Shown: positions 1 through 49,790 of the stretch, in pieces
Layout of the letters: every line of letters begins with the position of its first letter
How positions within the stretch are numbered: the first letter of the stretch is position 1
Source of the DNA: Gavia stellata
Lineage: Eukaryota > Chordata > Aves > Gaviiformes > Gaviidae
Assembly: GCF_030936135.1 (NCBI RefSeq)
Contig: NC_082603.1
Coordinates: 29,141,236-29,205,235 of the forward strand
Direction of reading: 5' to 3'
DNA length: 64,000 nt
The notes under the pieces: model-generated
Databases searched by the model: none
Seen by the model: only the letters and a program-made list of their open reading frames with translations
What the model was told of the DNA's origin: nothing
Made by a program: the position numbers and the translations under genes

Positions 1-1344
1 GAATCTTCCTGACAAACATCTCCATTGGAGAAAAAGGGCTGTCAGAAGACCTCCCATCTTCACATATCAGAATGGGTCATGGGGAAGAAGCTCTTTCAAA
101 AGGGAGGTAGAAACGTGCCCCAAAAAATCACAGACATACAAACATGGAGCTAGCCTGGAGAATCGTAAATACGAGTCAAATACATGCTACGTCTGACTTC
201 ACCAGTTTTGCAGAAAAGCAGCAATTCTACGGCAGAGAGCACTGGAAAGCAGAGCTAGCTCTTTGCTCTATTCTCAAAGCCCCTTACACAGAAATTCCCC
301 CAAAAGATCCATAAAGAGCAAAAAGACAAAGGGCCCTCCCTTGTGAAAAGCAGAGCACTGTGCCAAGAGAGCCTGCTCCAACCCCAGCTTCTTAACAGAG
401 GAAACATGGCCATACGATCTCTTTAAACATGGACATCTCAAGTTCGACAAACCTAAGAACAATTGTTTTAAAAAGGAATTGACTGTCACAGTAACTCTGT
501 ATTGCTGTGCAGCCAGACCAATATTGATGTTTCTTAAGTGGCCTTAAACTTCAAATCATGTTTGCTCTGATGACAAAACTGTTTTCCTAAGGGCCTCCCA
601 TTTTTAAACTTGTCAAAGAAGTGATGCAGTTTTATACTGTCATCACTCTACCCCCACCAAATCCTTTGTAAATCATTCAGCCGCTACGAGCAGCAGACTT
701 GACATGACAACGAAATTAAAGAAAAAGCCAAGGTACTTGCATAAGGGACACCATTTTTTTCACCAAGTTTCTTATAGAAGCAAAAATGTGACTAGTAAAA
801 GCTGGTAAAGAGACGCTTTCTATGCACACCTGGAAATGCCCAGGATTCAGAGCTCCTCCCTGCTGTTCTTGTGCACCACGATTTTCTCACAGCATTTCAG
901 CTGAGTAGGTACTTGGAAAAAGTGATGCTGCCTTCTCAACTGCTAGCAGTATGAGTTCAAACAGGCATTTATAGCTGGGATTAAATCCATGAATCTTTAA
1001 AGTTTTGTTGTTTTGGATTTTTCAATTGTTCCCCTTTATGTTGTAGCTTGCTTAGTAAACGTTGCGAACACAAGAAAAAAAGGCACACATGATTGAAAAA
1101 TGAATTACACAGATGTAAGTATTCAAAAAGCCACTGTTGGAAAAACAGTATTTTTCAGGGTTATGGTTGGTTTGAGAGGTTTTTTGCCATGTTATTATAC
1201 TAGATTAATGTTTTATGCATCGCCTTTAAAATTTTAAATGATTTGGTTTCTCACTGACTTGAAAGAGAAGGAAAAATAATTCTGAAGTGTCAGTAATTTT
1301 CTGCACCAAAGTTTGCAACAAATAGGACATCAAAGAAGAAAAAG
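1..1344 (-). other. TTC39A: TTC39A 3' UTR, continuing beyond the window
   Basis: This is the sequence downstream of the TAA in gene orientation. I saw no AATAAA or ATTAAA on the minus strand (no tttatt or tttaat on the plus strand) anywhere in 1-1344, so the poly(A) site is probably left of the window or uses a variant signal. No other gene is recognisable here. Confidence 0.55.
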
Positions 1345-40117
<38,773 letters not shown>

Positions 40118-40230
40118 CTAGCAGCGGCAGCAGCACTCGGTGCTACTTCACCAGCTCTGAGTGACGGTCACACTGCGAGCGCAGGGTAGGGCAGTGTCTG
40201 CGATACTGTACTCTCTGATTGGTCATTAGG
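40118..40230 (-). promoter_or_regulatory. TTC39A: Proximal TTC39A promoter region with CCAAT box
   Basis: Upstream of exon 1 the composition becomes GC-richer with several CpGs. A minus-strand CCAAT box (GACCAATCAG; plus-strand attgg at 40218-40222) lies about 100 bp upstream of the first ATG, a usual NF-Y position. An 11-bp palindrome GTGACGGTCAC lies at 40161-40171. No TATA box was noted. The promoter is inferred; no transcript start is visible in sequence. Confidence 0.6.
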
Positions 40231-43200
40231 GATGACACGATGAGAGTTGCGAGCATCGCTAGTTCACTTACAACACACTACAAATGAGCGCCTCGGAAGC
40301 CGGTCTGTGACACATGAAGTTTATATATCACTGCATACTTACTACTAATGTAGAAGTGCTGGCAGCTGCCAGCGTATCGTTGATCTACAGACCTGTCTGA
40401 AATTAGTGGCAGCATCAGCTACCTTTCATTCAGTACAAACCAGGCAGAAGTCAAATACCCCTGTTATTACAGATCTGAAACAACAAAAATTACTGCATGT
40501 GGCAGTGGACCACATCGGAAACCTATGCACCAGAACGGAGAGTCAAATGAGGGCAGGTGACATGCATGAGAACCAAGGCATTACTTGCTGCAAATGTGAG
40601 AAGCAGACAGGCAAAAGAGACAAGAAAGTACTTCTCCCCAGCAAGGATTCTCTGCAAAACAGGCTTCAATCCACCAGCCTAACTGCTGCTCGTTGCTGGT
40701 TCCTATAAATTTGGAAGGTAGTGAGACTTTACATGTTCTTTGTGAAAATCTCTCTTTAATGCCATGCAGAATGACAGGGGTTGGCATAAACAATTTAATC
40801 AGTGGAGTGAGCTCATTTGGCCGATTTTGCCCAAAATAAAATAGCATATGCTCCCAAACTGCTTTGCTGGCATGTCAGCAGTACTGGGCCTGTATGTAAG
40901 AAGGGCAGCTACCAGCAGCAAGAACAGTCATCTCTCTCGTTACAACAGCAGGACTGTAGAAGTTGATCAGCTATGATTTAATTCAGTTAGTTTCTCCAAG
41001 AGCATCTAATGTTAAAAATTATACATTTCTTTTCTCCTATACATGGTCTTATTTGTTAGATTACACAAAGCAGTAGCAATACTGAAGACATCAACTGATG
41101 AAGGAAGACCCAAAAATCATAAACAAGTGAAGGATAATTTCAGGAAGATACTCTGAAGACATTAACATACCTGATTAAATCTCTTGCTGTTTTTATGACA
41201 TCCTGTACAGGAAAAGCCTATGCTGTATTTGGTATAAAAATGATTGTAACAGATCCACAGGCTGCCCCATTAATGACTCCATTACATGTCCGTAACAGCA
41301 GTCTACGTACCTGGGCCACAGCAGGAGAGAAAAGACATTACCGGGTTTTTTTTTTTCCCCAGTAGGGAATAACTACTGCTTACAACTTAAAATTAACTGG
41401 GGTGCTTCCATGGCAGGATCATGAGCTACTCTGAAAAGATTATTCATAATTTTCACCAGCTGTTTATACAATTTCTAATTGATACTGTATTTCTCCAAAT
41501 GGTCTTTAAAGTTCTGTATGGTCAAGGCTCTGGCTGTTTCTGCCAAGTTCTTCCAAGACTTGAGTTAGCAGATTTTTATCTGAATACTTCTCTGGTAACA
41601 ATTACATGCTCAGACAACCTTCAGCAAGCAATCTCTCTTCCCTCACATATATCAATGTTTTCTTTTAACTAAAGAAAACAAATCTAAAAAAATAAGATCT
41701 GAAATATTTCCAAATTTAGGCCATTTCCCCCTTGGTCTTAGAAGCTTCTTTCTTTGCTTTTTAGTGGCAGGTCTTGCAAGGATAGCCATATGGTTCTCAT
41801 TGTGGTTTTATTATTTATGAAATCATCATTTTCTGCCCCAGGGACCATGACTGGGGGTGCTTCACAAATCACAATTACAGTGTATCCTCTGACTTAAGGT
41901 AAGACCTGATCTCACTACTCCACTGCATCCCCACTGTCTCTAGTCAGAAGCGCAATTGCTTGGGACATCCTAGGCAATGCCCTTTTTTCCTTAAACATCA
42001 AATCCTTCTCACACCAACAGCTATATCGAACAAAATAAATAAGCAGAACTAAGCAAAATTAAATTTCTGAATATTAATGAAAAGTAAAGCACTTTCAAAA
42101 GTAAAGAATCACGATGTTTTCCATGGTCAAAAGCGGGGGCGGGGGAGAGTGAAGGCTTTTTTCAGCATGGAACTTACCATATTTCTGCATAAATTTTATT
42201 TCACTGAGTGCATTATATTGACTGGTTTCTTACTGTAATTTTGCAGCTCATATGCTTTATGATTTCTCATTGGGTTTTATGGATTTCATTAATAAAAAGG
42301 ATCTTGAACCTTGTATTCTGCAAAATGCTGTACTGACTCATTTTACCTCAGTAACTATCAGAACTTTGCAAGAAGAGGTAAGTCTGAAGTTTGTGCCTTT
42401 ATAGTAATGCTTTTAATAGTAATTCAAGAGCTCCTTCAGTATTGTGGAACACTGAAAGCAAGTTAAATCAGTCATATCCTAAAATATGGATGCATTTCTC
42501 TGCCAAACCTACGTTATCTGCATAAGTCAGTTGAGGTAGTGTGCACGGGTAACTTAATTTGGAGGAAGAGAATAAAATACAAAGAGTCAAGCACAACTGA
42601 GCTAAACCAGTCCTTGATGAGAAACCACCACAGTGAAGACCAAATGCTGGTGACTCAGTAGTTGACTCTTCTCTCCATTATCAAGAGACTCTTGGAGGAG
42701 GGAAGAAGTGGAAGCACACCGTGTTTTCCCAAATACAGACTGGTCCCAAACATGTAAACTAAGTGACGTGCGAGATCAAAGAAAAGCATCTAACGGAAAG
42801 ATTATATTCCTATTCCAAAGAAACTTCACAGCAAAATCTCTGTAATCATACTAGGCACCTTCTATCTCGGGGACTTGAACAGCACCAGCACAATTGGGCT
42901 CCATCATGACTGACACTGCTTTCATCTTATTCAGAAACATCAACAAAGCTACTGTAGTGAACACCAACCTGGGTTCTGGGATGACTTCTGCAACAGCTCT
43001 ACCTATACTGCACAGCTGGCTTCTGCTCCTGCTGTCCCACTGAAACATGTCTTCTGCAACACAACACAAACCGTTCGCACCCCGACTTACTACATCGAAG
43101 GCTAGAAAAGCATAACTGTTCATCTGAAGGGTTACAAATTCAGCTTAAAAGTTTCTTGTTAAGTAATTTTGAAGTATTTGCTCCTGATTTTAGTTTATAT

Positions 43201-46200
43201 TTAACAATTTGGACAATACGGTGTTTTGGCCTCCTTTACTCTCTTTATATCAGGGGCTCTCTGTGTAACATGCAGTTTCAATTTTTGCATGATAATGCTA
43301 ATCTTATGCTATTAAAAGGCAGCACAAACACTCATAGCGCTGGCAGAAAGGACGGGGTTGCACCAACACATATTTCTGCAGCTCTTTTACGCTCCCTGCA
43401 TCAATAGTCAATATATCTGGCAGCACACCTTACTACTATGATGTTGGAGAGCTCAGCACGTACAGAGAAATAACAATTAGCATTACATTCTCTCTGTCTT
43501 TACAAAGAGATTTAGAGAGGGCTGATTCTAGCCACGGAGTCAGAAAAAAAGTAATAAATTCTTAAACAACTTCTTTATAGAGTATGAATGGAACTGAAAA
43601 AAGATTAGTCTCCGATGCCCAAAGCGGCTTCGTTTTTTTCCAGAAAGGAAGAAGCAGTAAAACCATATTGCTCCCTACAAACACTGTGCCACTCAGGCTA
43701 CCTAAGCTTCATCAGTGCTAACGCTTCAAACCATTCACAGGTGTGAGGAGCACCCCAAAGCACATTTCAAAGGTCTGAGTTTCAGTTCTTAACAAAAAAC
43801 CATCTAAGACACCTCCAACATATGAACACAACCTGGCTTGCTGATACGCAGGCCACCACGTGTGGTAGGTACCGTCGCCGACACACGGCTGTCCTCACTG
43901 CATGTTTTCAAAAGTATCACCATTGAATATAGAAATTCTTGCCATGATACCACTTTCTGTTCTCGTAATGCCGGATAATCACAGAGACGTTACGAGATAC
44001 CAGGATACACCTGGGGTTACTTTCTTTAGCCTTTTCAAGTTTGCCAGGTCACTCCTAAATGGATGACTACTACTTTTCTAAATAGACAACTGCTTTGAGC
44101 AACACCACGTTACAAATGTTCTGAGCCTGAGACTGAAAAAATCTCTACATTCAAAGAAAACAAAAAGCACATCACTTGGGAAGAATTCTCTTCCTCTTCT
44201 GCAAACATTTCCAAAACCATATGAGATCAGAAATAATCTCGGATGAACGGCTCTCTCATTACCATGAAAAGAAGGACCAGTAAGCAGTTCTCACAATAAT
44301 TTGTCACTCTTCAGTTTTCAGACAATACTGAAACTTCTTTGTAATTCGAAAGCAAATAAGTTAATGCAAGAAAATTAATTCTACCACATCCTTTCCTGTT
44401 CTATGTGCCAAGCTAGTAATACCTCAGCATTTATCTTTTTGTATTCTTGAACATGTTTCTGGCATGTGACTAAGACTCCTCGGTGCTGCAGAAATACCAT
44501 TGCTTCTAACAACAACAAAGCAATTGGAAAGGTTTCAATATTCATGTTCTCCAAATATTCTGCATAGAGACACAACAGTGATGCAATTCTGGAATTCAGG
44601 AGATCTTAGTCAGTATTTCAAGTTGTACGTGGAATATGACAGTTTATTTCTGAAGTTAACTCAGCTCTCAAAACCACCAAGTTGTCAATGCCTCGGCAAT
44701 GTCAAAGGTCTTGTTAAAAAGATATTCAAGCTTTTGGCACTTCTGTTTCAGCAAAAGCTCACAAAACAAAGGGATGTGGCAAAGCAGTCAAGTGAGCGGA
44801 ACAAAGTCCACGGAATTGGTAGACTTGTGTTCTGCCCTCGGTTCCACCGCTGTTTAACTTGTGCCAAGCAGGATCTAGGTTGCATTACGTTCACAGTTCT
44901 CATCCTGTATTTGAATGGGCAAACAATGCAATAAATTCATTAAGATAGGTTTGTTCAGTCAAATAAAAAGTATTGGTGTCTTTTTTGCAGTTTCCTTTCT
45001 GTGTTGTACTGCCATGACTGCTCACAGAGGGCTAAATGCACCATTGTGGGTGATTATTCCCAGTTAGTAGAACTGCCTGCATCAAAGAGAATGAAAAAAA
45101 AAAAAAAAAAACAACAATATAGTCTGGCAAATTACAAATTATCCACCCAAGCATCCTGGAACTGTAATAACCTATTGGAATGTACACAGAAAAAATTACC
45201 TCACACAGGGTCAAAATTAAAAGGAAACAAATATATCCAGCATTAAAGAAATTTACAGGAACACTGCAATTAAGAGGAAATTCTCATCATAAATCAGTCT
45301 GTACTGATGCTTAGCAAGTTTTAACAGCTCTTCTTTTTCAATTCAAATGCTCCACAATCTTTGTAACTTTGAAGGACAGATGTGATTCATATCATGCTAT
45401 TTTGGTTTTTAAGAGTCTTAAGGTCTTTAGACAAACTTACAATACCCATTTGCTCTTTTCTCAAAGTCCTCTAACTTCTCACAGTTTTACTGCCTCTGGT
45501 CAACCTACATTTCTGGCATAGTTACTCTTGATTTTTAAAGGTGTAATCCCGTTCATATTAAAACTAATGAGAAATCAACAAGAGCTGCACTAGACCACTG
45601 TTTTGCAATGGTGTTGAGCACATTTAGGTAGCCAGCAAACTAACAATAAAAGCATTAAGCAAAATGCAAGCTCACGTCTGTCACATTCATGGTAAGAAGC
45701 CAGACAAAATCTGCAAGATTTGTTTTTGTAAGGACTGCAATATCAGGGTAGAGGTCTGTATTATTGCTGAAGTAAGATTCCATGAGAATTTAGGGAGTGA
45801 TGTTATGCAGTTTTCCCTTTTGGTTGGATTCTGCATTACCTAGCAATAACAAAGACTGACTGGTAGGTCACAAAATAGTTACCTACGGATCTTTCTTCAG
45901 CAGTTGTAAAGTTTGGTTTGTACTTTTTTACGCTGACTTACACTTCTTTCAGCATTCAGTGTGGTGATGAACATGGAAGGGATGAAATACACATTTTGGC
46001 CCAAAAGGCATTTTCCTGCAGCACTTAATCTGAGCTGAAATGCTTCTTGGTTTGGTGTTTGGTTTTTGGTTTTGTTTAGTTTGGGTTTTTTTTTCATTAA
46101 ATCTATGCAAAGCATTTTCAAAATAAATTTCTCTGTAATATGATTTATGGCAACTTAAAAAAAAAAACCAACCATGCTTATGTTTCAATTCCATTGCTGA

Positions 46201-48729
46201 ACAGTACTTTAGGCTCTTATAAAAAAATATAGGAATGACACAAAACATTTTAACAAATAGAGAATTGTTGCTTTGCCTCTAATCATTGCTTTACACAAAA
46301 TTTCAGATTATGTTTCCCTGAGAGCTTCCGACAAACTGACTTCATATTTCAGAAGTCATCTGCAAAGCATACTTCATGGTACCTTGACCAATAACAATGC
46401 AGTTTCTCTCCAATTAAATAAAAATTGAAGCATAGCACTTCAATATGCCTTTATAACTCTCTTGAACCTGCCTATTGAATCAATACTCAAGAACAGAAAA
46501 AAAGTACTAGTAGCAAGTTTTCTTGGCTTTCTAAAGTATTTCTAAATTCTAAATCAGTATTTCTAAACCCATTTTGAAGAGTTATTCTTAGGCACAATGG
46601 CTTCAAGAAGCAGACAGTTATTATTCTCTCCATTTCTCAGTGCAAAAACAACTAAGCAAGCTACCTGAGGATGAAAAAACAAACAAAAAAAGCAAGGCTG
46701 ATTTTGAACTCAGAATCAGAACAGGCAAGGATCTTTCTGGCATTTTTTTCCCTTTCTGACAGGAAACACTGATTGGTCAACACTAAAAATTTTGATGCAG
46801 ACATAGTGAGAAGATTTCATCAGCTCAGGATGAAAATTTTAGTTAGAGCCAAAGAGAAAGAAAGATAAAATTACATGCAAGTTCAGTATTGCATTCTATT
46901 TGATTTGCATTCGAGATTCAAGCCATTAAGTCAAGTATACCTGAATGACCATCCTAACACTCAGACTCTCTTCTAATAGTTGTTTTTTCCACAAAAGATG
47001 ACTGAAAGTTTTATTATCAAAGTGAAGACAAAAGCTGAAAATCTGCAAAACAGGAAGTCATTTTCTGTCACCCCTATTCAAAAAATTTAGGTTTTTTGTT
47101 CTAACCAGTCCACTAGAACATCGTGTCCTCCAACTATGAGCTAATAACATCCATCTATTCCCAAAATATATCTTGAAACCTAAGAAACCACAAGCTCAGC
47201 CCTGCAAAAACATCATCTAGGAGCTTTATCAGGGTTTTAAAGGAGCATTTTAAGTAAAATGTGAACTACAATAAGTAAATAGTAGTATTTTTTCCAAAAA
47301 TTAACAAAAATCCTGATATAAATGTTTTCAACATTTTGTGGTACAGTAACCGAAACATCTGCAGTACTTGATATCCCGGTGGAATGTCACACTGGAATGT
47401 GACAGCTGGTTCCAGCAGATGGAGCTACAGAAAGGCCATGAGGACCCAGCACCTTTAGTAACGCACTCGGGCTTTTGGGACAACCTGCCCAATCAAGCAA
47501 AATTCAGCAAACTCCTTCCTGCTTCTGAACATTTTTGCAAACGGTCTTCTGCAGGTTCATAACTTTCTGAAGTGCAATACAGTCACAATCACAATCTCTC
47601 AGCCTTTGCTGCTGCTATTGTCAATGCAAACACAAGACCTGGAAGTCGTTTAATCATGTCATTTAAAATCATTATTGCTAACATATGGCCCACTGTCCCA
47701 CCCTGGAGAGTAAAAAAAAAAAATATTTTTTTTTTTAAATTTGTTGGCCCATTAAAGAATTATCAAGACAGAACATGGCCACAAAATTGTATAAAGTTAT
47801 TACAAATACTAATACATGTGTCATTTTGGATCATCAGCAGGTCCAACAGACTCTGTATTTTTTAATCCTACAGGACTTTGCTGCTTTAAGTGTCCTTAGA
47901 TCACCTACCTCCACTTTCTGCAGTAATTCTAATGTTAACATAGATACCACCAAAAAATGAGCACTATTGTGTAACTTATATAATCTAAAATTCAGGAAAC
48001 GTTTTCCATCACGGTTTCTGCAGACAAATCAAAGCCTCAGGCTGATGTTTGCTGTTTCCAGCTTTAAGATAGAGGGAAAGCACACAGACAACGACAAAGC
48101 AGAACACCGCTTCCAACATTTCATGAACCCTTTGGACCCTTTATCACTCTTCAGAAATGGTCTGCTGACCTCTTCAACAACTGCACTCTTAAAAGTGTCT
48201 ACTGTGTAGATTATAAAACAGATTATTTCAAAAAGCTTATGTCAAATAGGGAATCCATAGACAGGCCTTTAATGCAGCCATGTCTAAAATTTAACACGCC
48301 GTCATCACCAGGGAAGAATGTTATTTGCTTTTGAAGAAACAACTCCCTCACATGCACACAATGGAAGTTTATGTATTTTAGGGGCAGTGAGAGTGCACGC
48401 GTGGAAAAGAGAAAGGGAAGTTATCCACCTGCAGCTTGTTCATAAGGGTGAGCAAGAAGGCATTGAGTTACAGAGTCATTAACGCCAATGTTTCACTGCC
48501 AAGGTGTATTGCAAGCTGTGCAAACAGGAGCTCAAGGAAAAGGACTTGCTCTTCCACAGACTTCAGAGACATGACACCACTCTTAAACACCACTTTGAAG
48601 ACCGAGGTTAATTTGCATACAACTATTGAAGGACTGCGGCACCAGCATGTAAATTAGCTTAAGCTAATGCTTTTGTCGAAGCAAAAAAAGACAGCCCCTG
48701 AAAGTGCAAAGAAGTTTCTGCCCCTTCAG
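40231..48729. other. Sequence between the proximal TTC39A exon and the CpG island
   Basis: About 8.5 kb of AT-rich DNA. If the distal island is a TTC39A promoter this is part of its first intron. It has an 18-bp poly-A tract at 45094-45111, two unrecognised ORFs (minus 43123-42851, plus 44500-44934) and a Cys/His-rich short frame at 48483-48611. No firm gene is seen. Confidence 0.75.
48483..48611 (+). other. Short Cys/His-rich frame, possible zinc-finger remnant
   Basis: A 42-codon frame between two stops, with no ATG. It contains AKVYCKLCKQELK and, 18 residues after the second Cys, TTLKHHFEDRG. The C-x2-C plus a TTLKHH helix is reminiscent of BED fingers of hAT transposases, but the terminal His is missing and the match is weak. 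It may be chance. Confidence 0.2.
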
Positions 48730-49326
48730 CCACCGCGGTCAGGTCGGTAAGCGGACGCGCGGAGGGACAGCGCCGTTCGCCCGAAGCTGTCCGCAGTCAG
48801 TCGGGCGGCACAAGCGGACCAAGGGCGGCTCGGGCCCAGCCTGGGCTGCACCCGGGCAGCACCCGCCCGGCGGTGCCGGCCTGCGCCGGGGCAGGGCCGG
48901 CCCCAGGCCCACAGCGAGGAGACGAGGCGGGCTGAAGCTGCAAAGGCACCGACCGACTCCCCACAGCCAGTCGGGAGTTAATTCAGACAGGTAACAAACT
49001 CGATTTACAGGCTTCACAGCAAGGCAGGCTGCTTAACCGGGAAAGGAGCCGCCCTCATCCCCCTCCGCCGCGGCACCGGCGTCTCCTGCCACCAGACCCT
49101 CGCCTTCGGCCGGCACCGGGACGGCTGTTCCCGCCGCCGCCGCCCCCTTCTCCCAGGCGCGACGGCGCGTTCCCGAAGCCTCGGGGAGGGCAGTGCTGCT
49201 CCCAGGGGACACCCCCGCCGGCCCCGCCGGAGGCTGCAGGCGCTGGCTGTGGCGGGAGAGACCCCGCCGCCCCTCGCGGCCTGAGGTAACGGCCGCGGCC
49301 CCCCCCGCCCCGCCTCAGCCCCGTAC

Positions 49327-49367
49327 CGGGCGTCGCCGCTCCCGCGGTTAGCCGCGCGGGAGTCCAT
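49327..49367 (-). CDS. TTC39A: Candidate alternative first coding exon of TTC39A
   Basis: The minus strand gives ATGG (G at +4) opening MDSRAANRGSGDA plus two bases (CG) before a GTACGG donor. Joined to exon 2 (which starts with G) the split codon becomes CGG Arg and the frame continues into SPTSDLNVAL, the same phase as the proximal exon 1. The donor is only moderate and no homology supports the peptide. Inference from phase, CpG context and orientation only. Confidence 0.35.
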
Positions 49368-49755
49368 GGGGGCGTCGCGAAGGGCGTCCCGGCTGCAGAA
49401 GCTGTGGGAAGGGAGGCCGGAGCCGACGGCTGGCGGGGCTGCTGTTCGCCGGCGCGGGCGGCAGCCGCAGCCACCTCGCATGGTGTGAAGCGGCGGCAGC
49501 GGCGAGCCTCGGCGCATGTTCGGGTAGGGCCGGGCGCGGGCGGAGGGGCCGCCCCCGCAGGTGAGCGGCTGCGGCGGCGCCCGCCCCTCCGCCGGCCGCG
49601 GGCAGGGCGCGGGGGGCTGCCCCGGCCCCCGGGAGGCTGCCGGGGTTACGGTGACGGCCCCGTATTGGGGCGCGCAGCGATAGGTGGACGTTTCCCTCGG
49701 CACTGGTGCAGCACGCGGGGCCTGTGCTGTGCGGGATGAGGGGCCCCATCCAGCT

Positions 49756-49777
49756 GGGGAAGGGGAGGGGAGGGGGG
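49756..49777 (+). other. G-quadruplex motif
   Basis: Four G-runs (GGGG-AA-GGGG-A-GGGG-A-GGGGGG) on the plus strand at the edge of the CpG island. The pattern meets the usual G3+N1-7 rule with very short loops, which favours a stable parallel quadruplex. Confidence 0.85.
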
Positions 49778-49790
49778 CTGCGGTGAGGCC

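Larger units (their letters stand above)
48730..49790. promoter_or_regulatory. CpG island, probable promoter
   Basis: About 1.06 kb with very high G+C and dense CpG in otherwise AT-rich surroundings. It contains GC boxes (ccccgccccgcc near 49305), strong plus-strand splice donors (CCGCAG|GTGAGC at 49560/49561; ACAG|GTAACA near 48990) and a minus-strand candidate first exon. Long ORFs here are composition artefacts. It is probably a distal TTC39A promoter, possibly bidirectional with a plus-strand non-coding RNA. Confidence 0.8.

Noticed and set aside
44500-44934. 144-codon plus-strand ORF
   Set aside because: Same reasoning; no domain or homologue recognised and no splice or promoter context.
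49014-49703. 229-codon minus-strand ORF and several overlapping long ORFs on both strands in the CpG island
   Set aside because: High G+C removes stop codons in all frames; the products are Arg/Pro/Gly/Ala-rich low-complexity and match no family.
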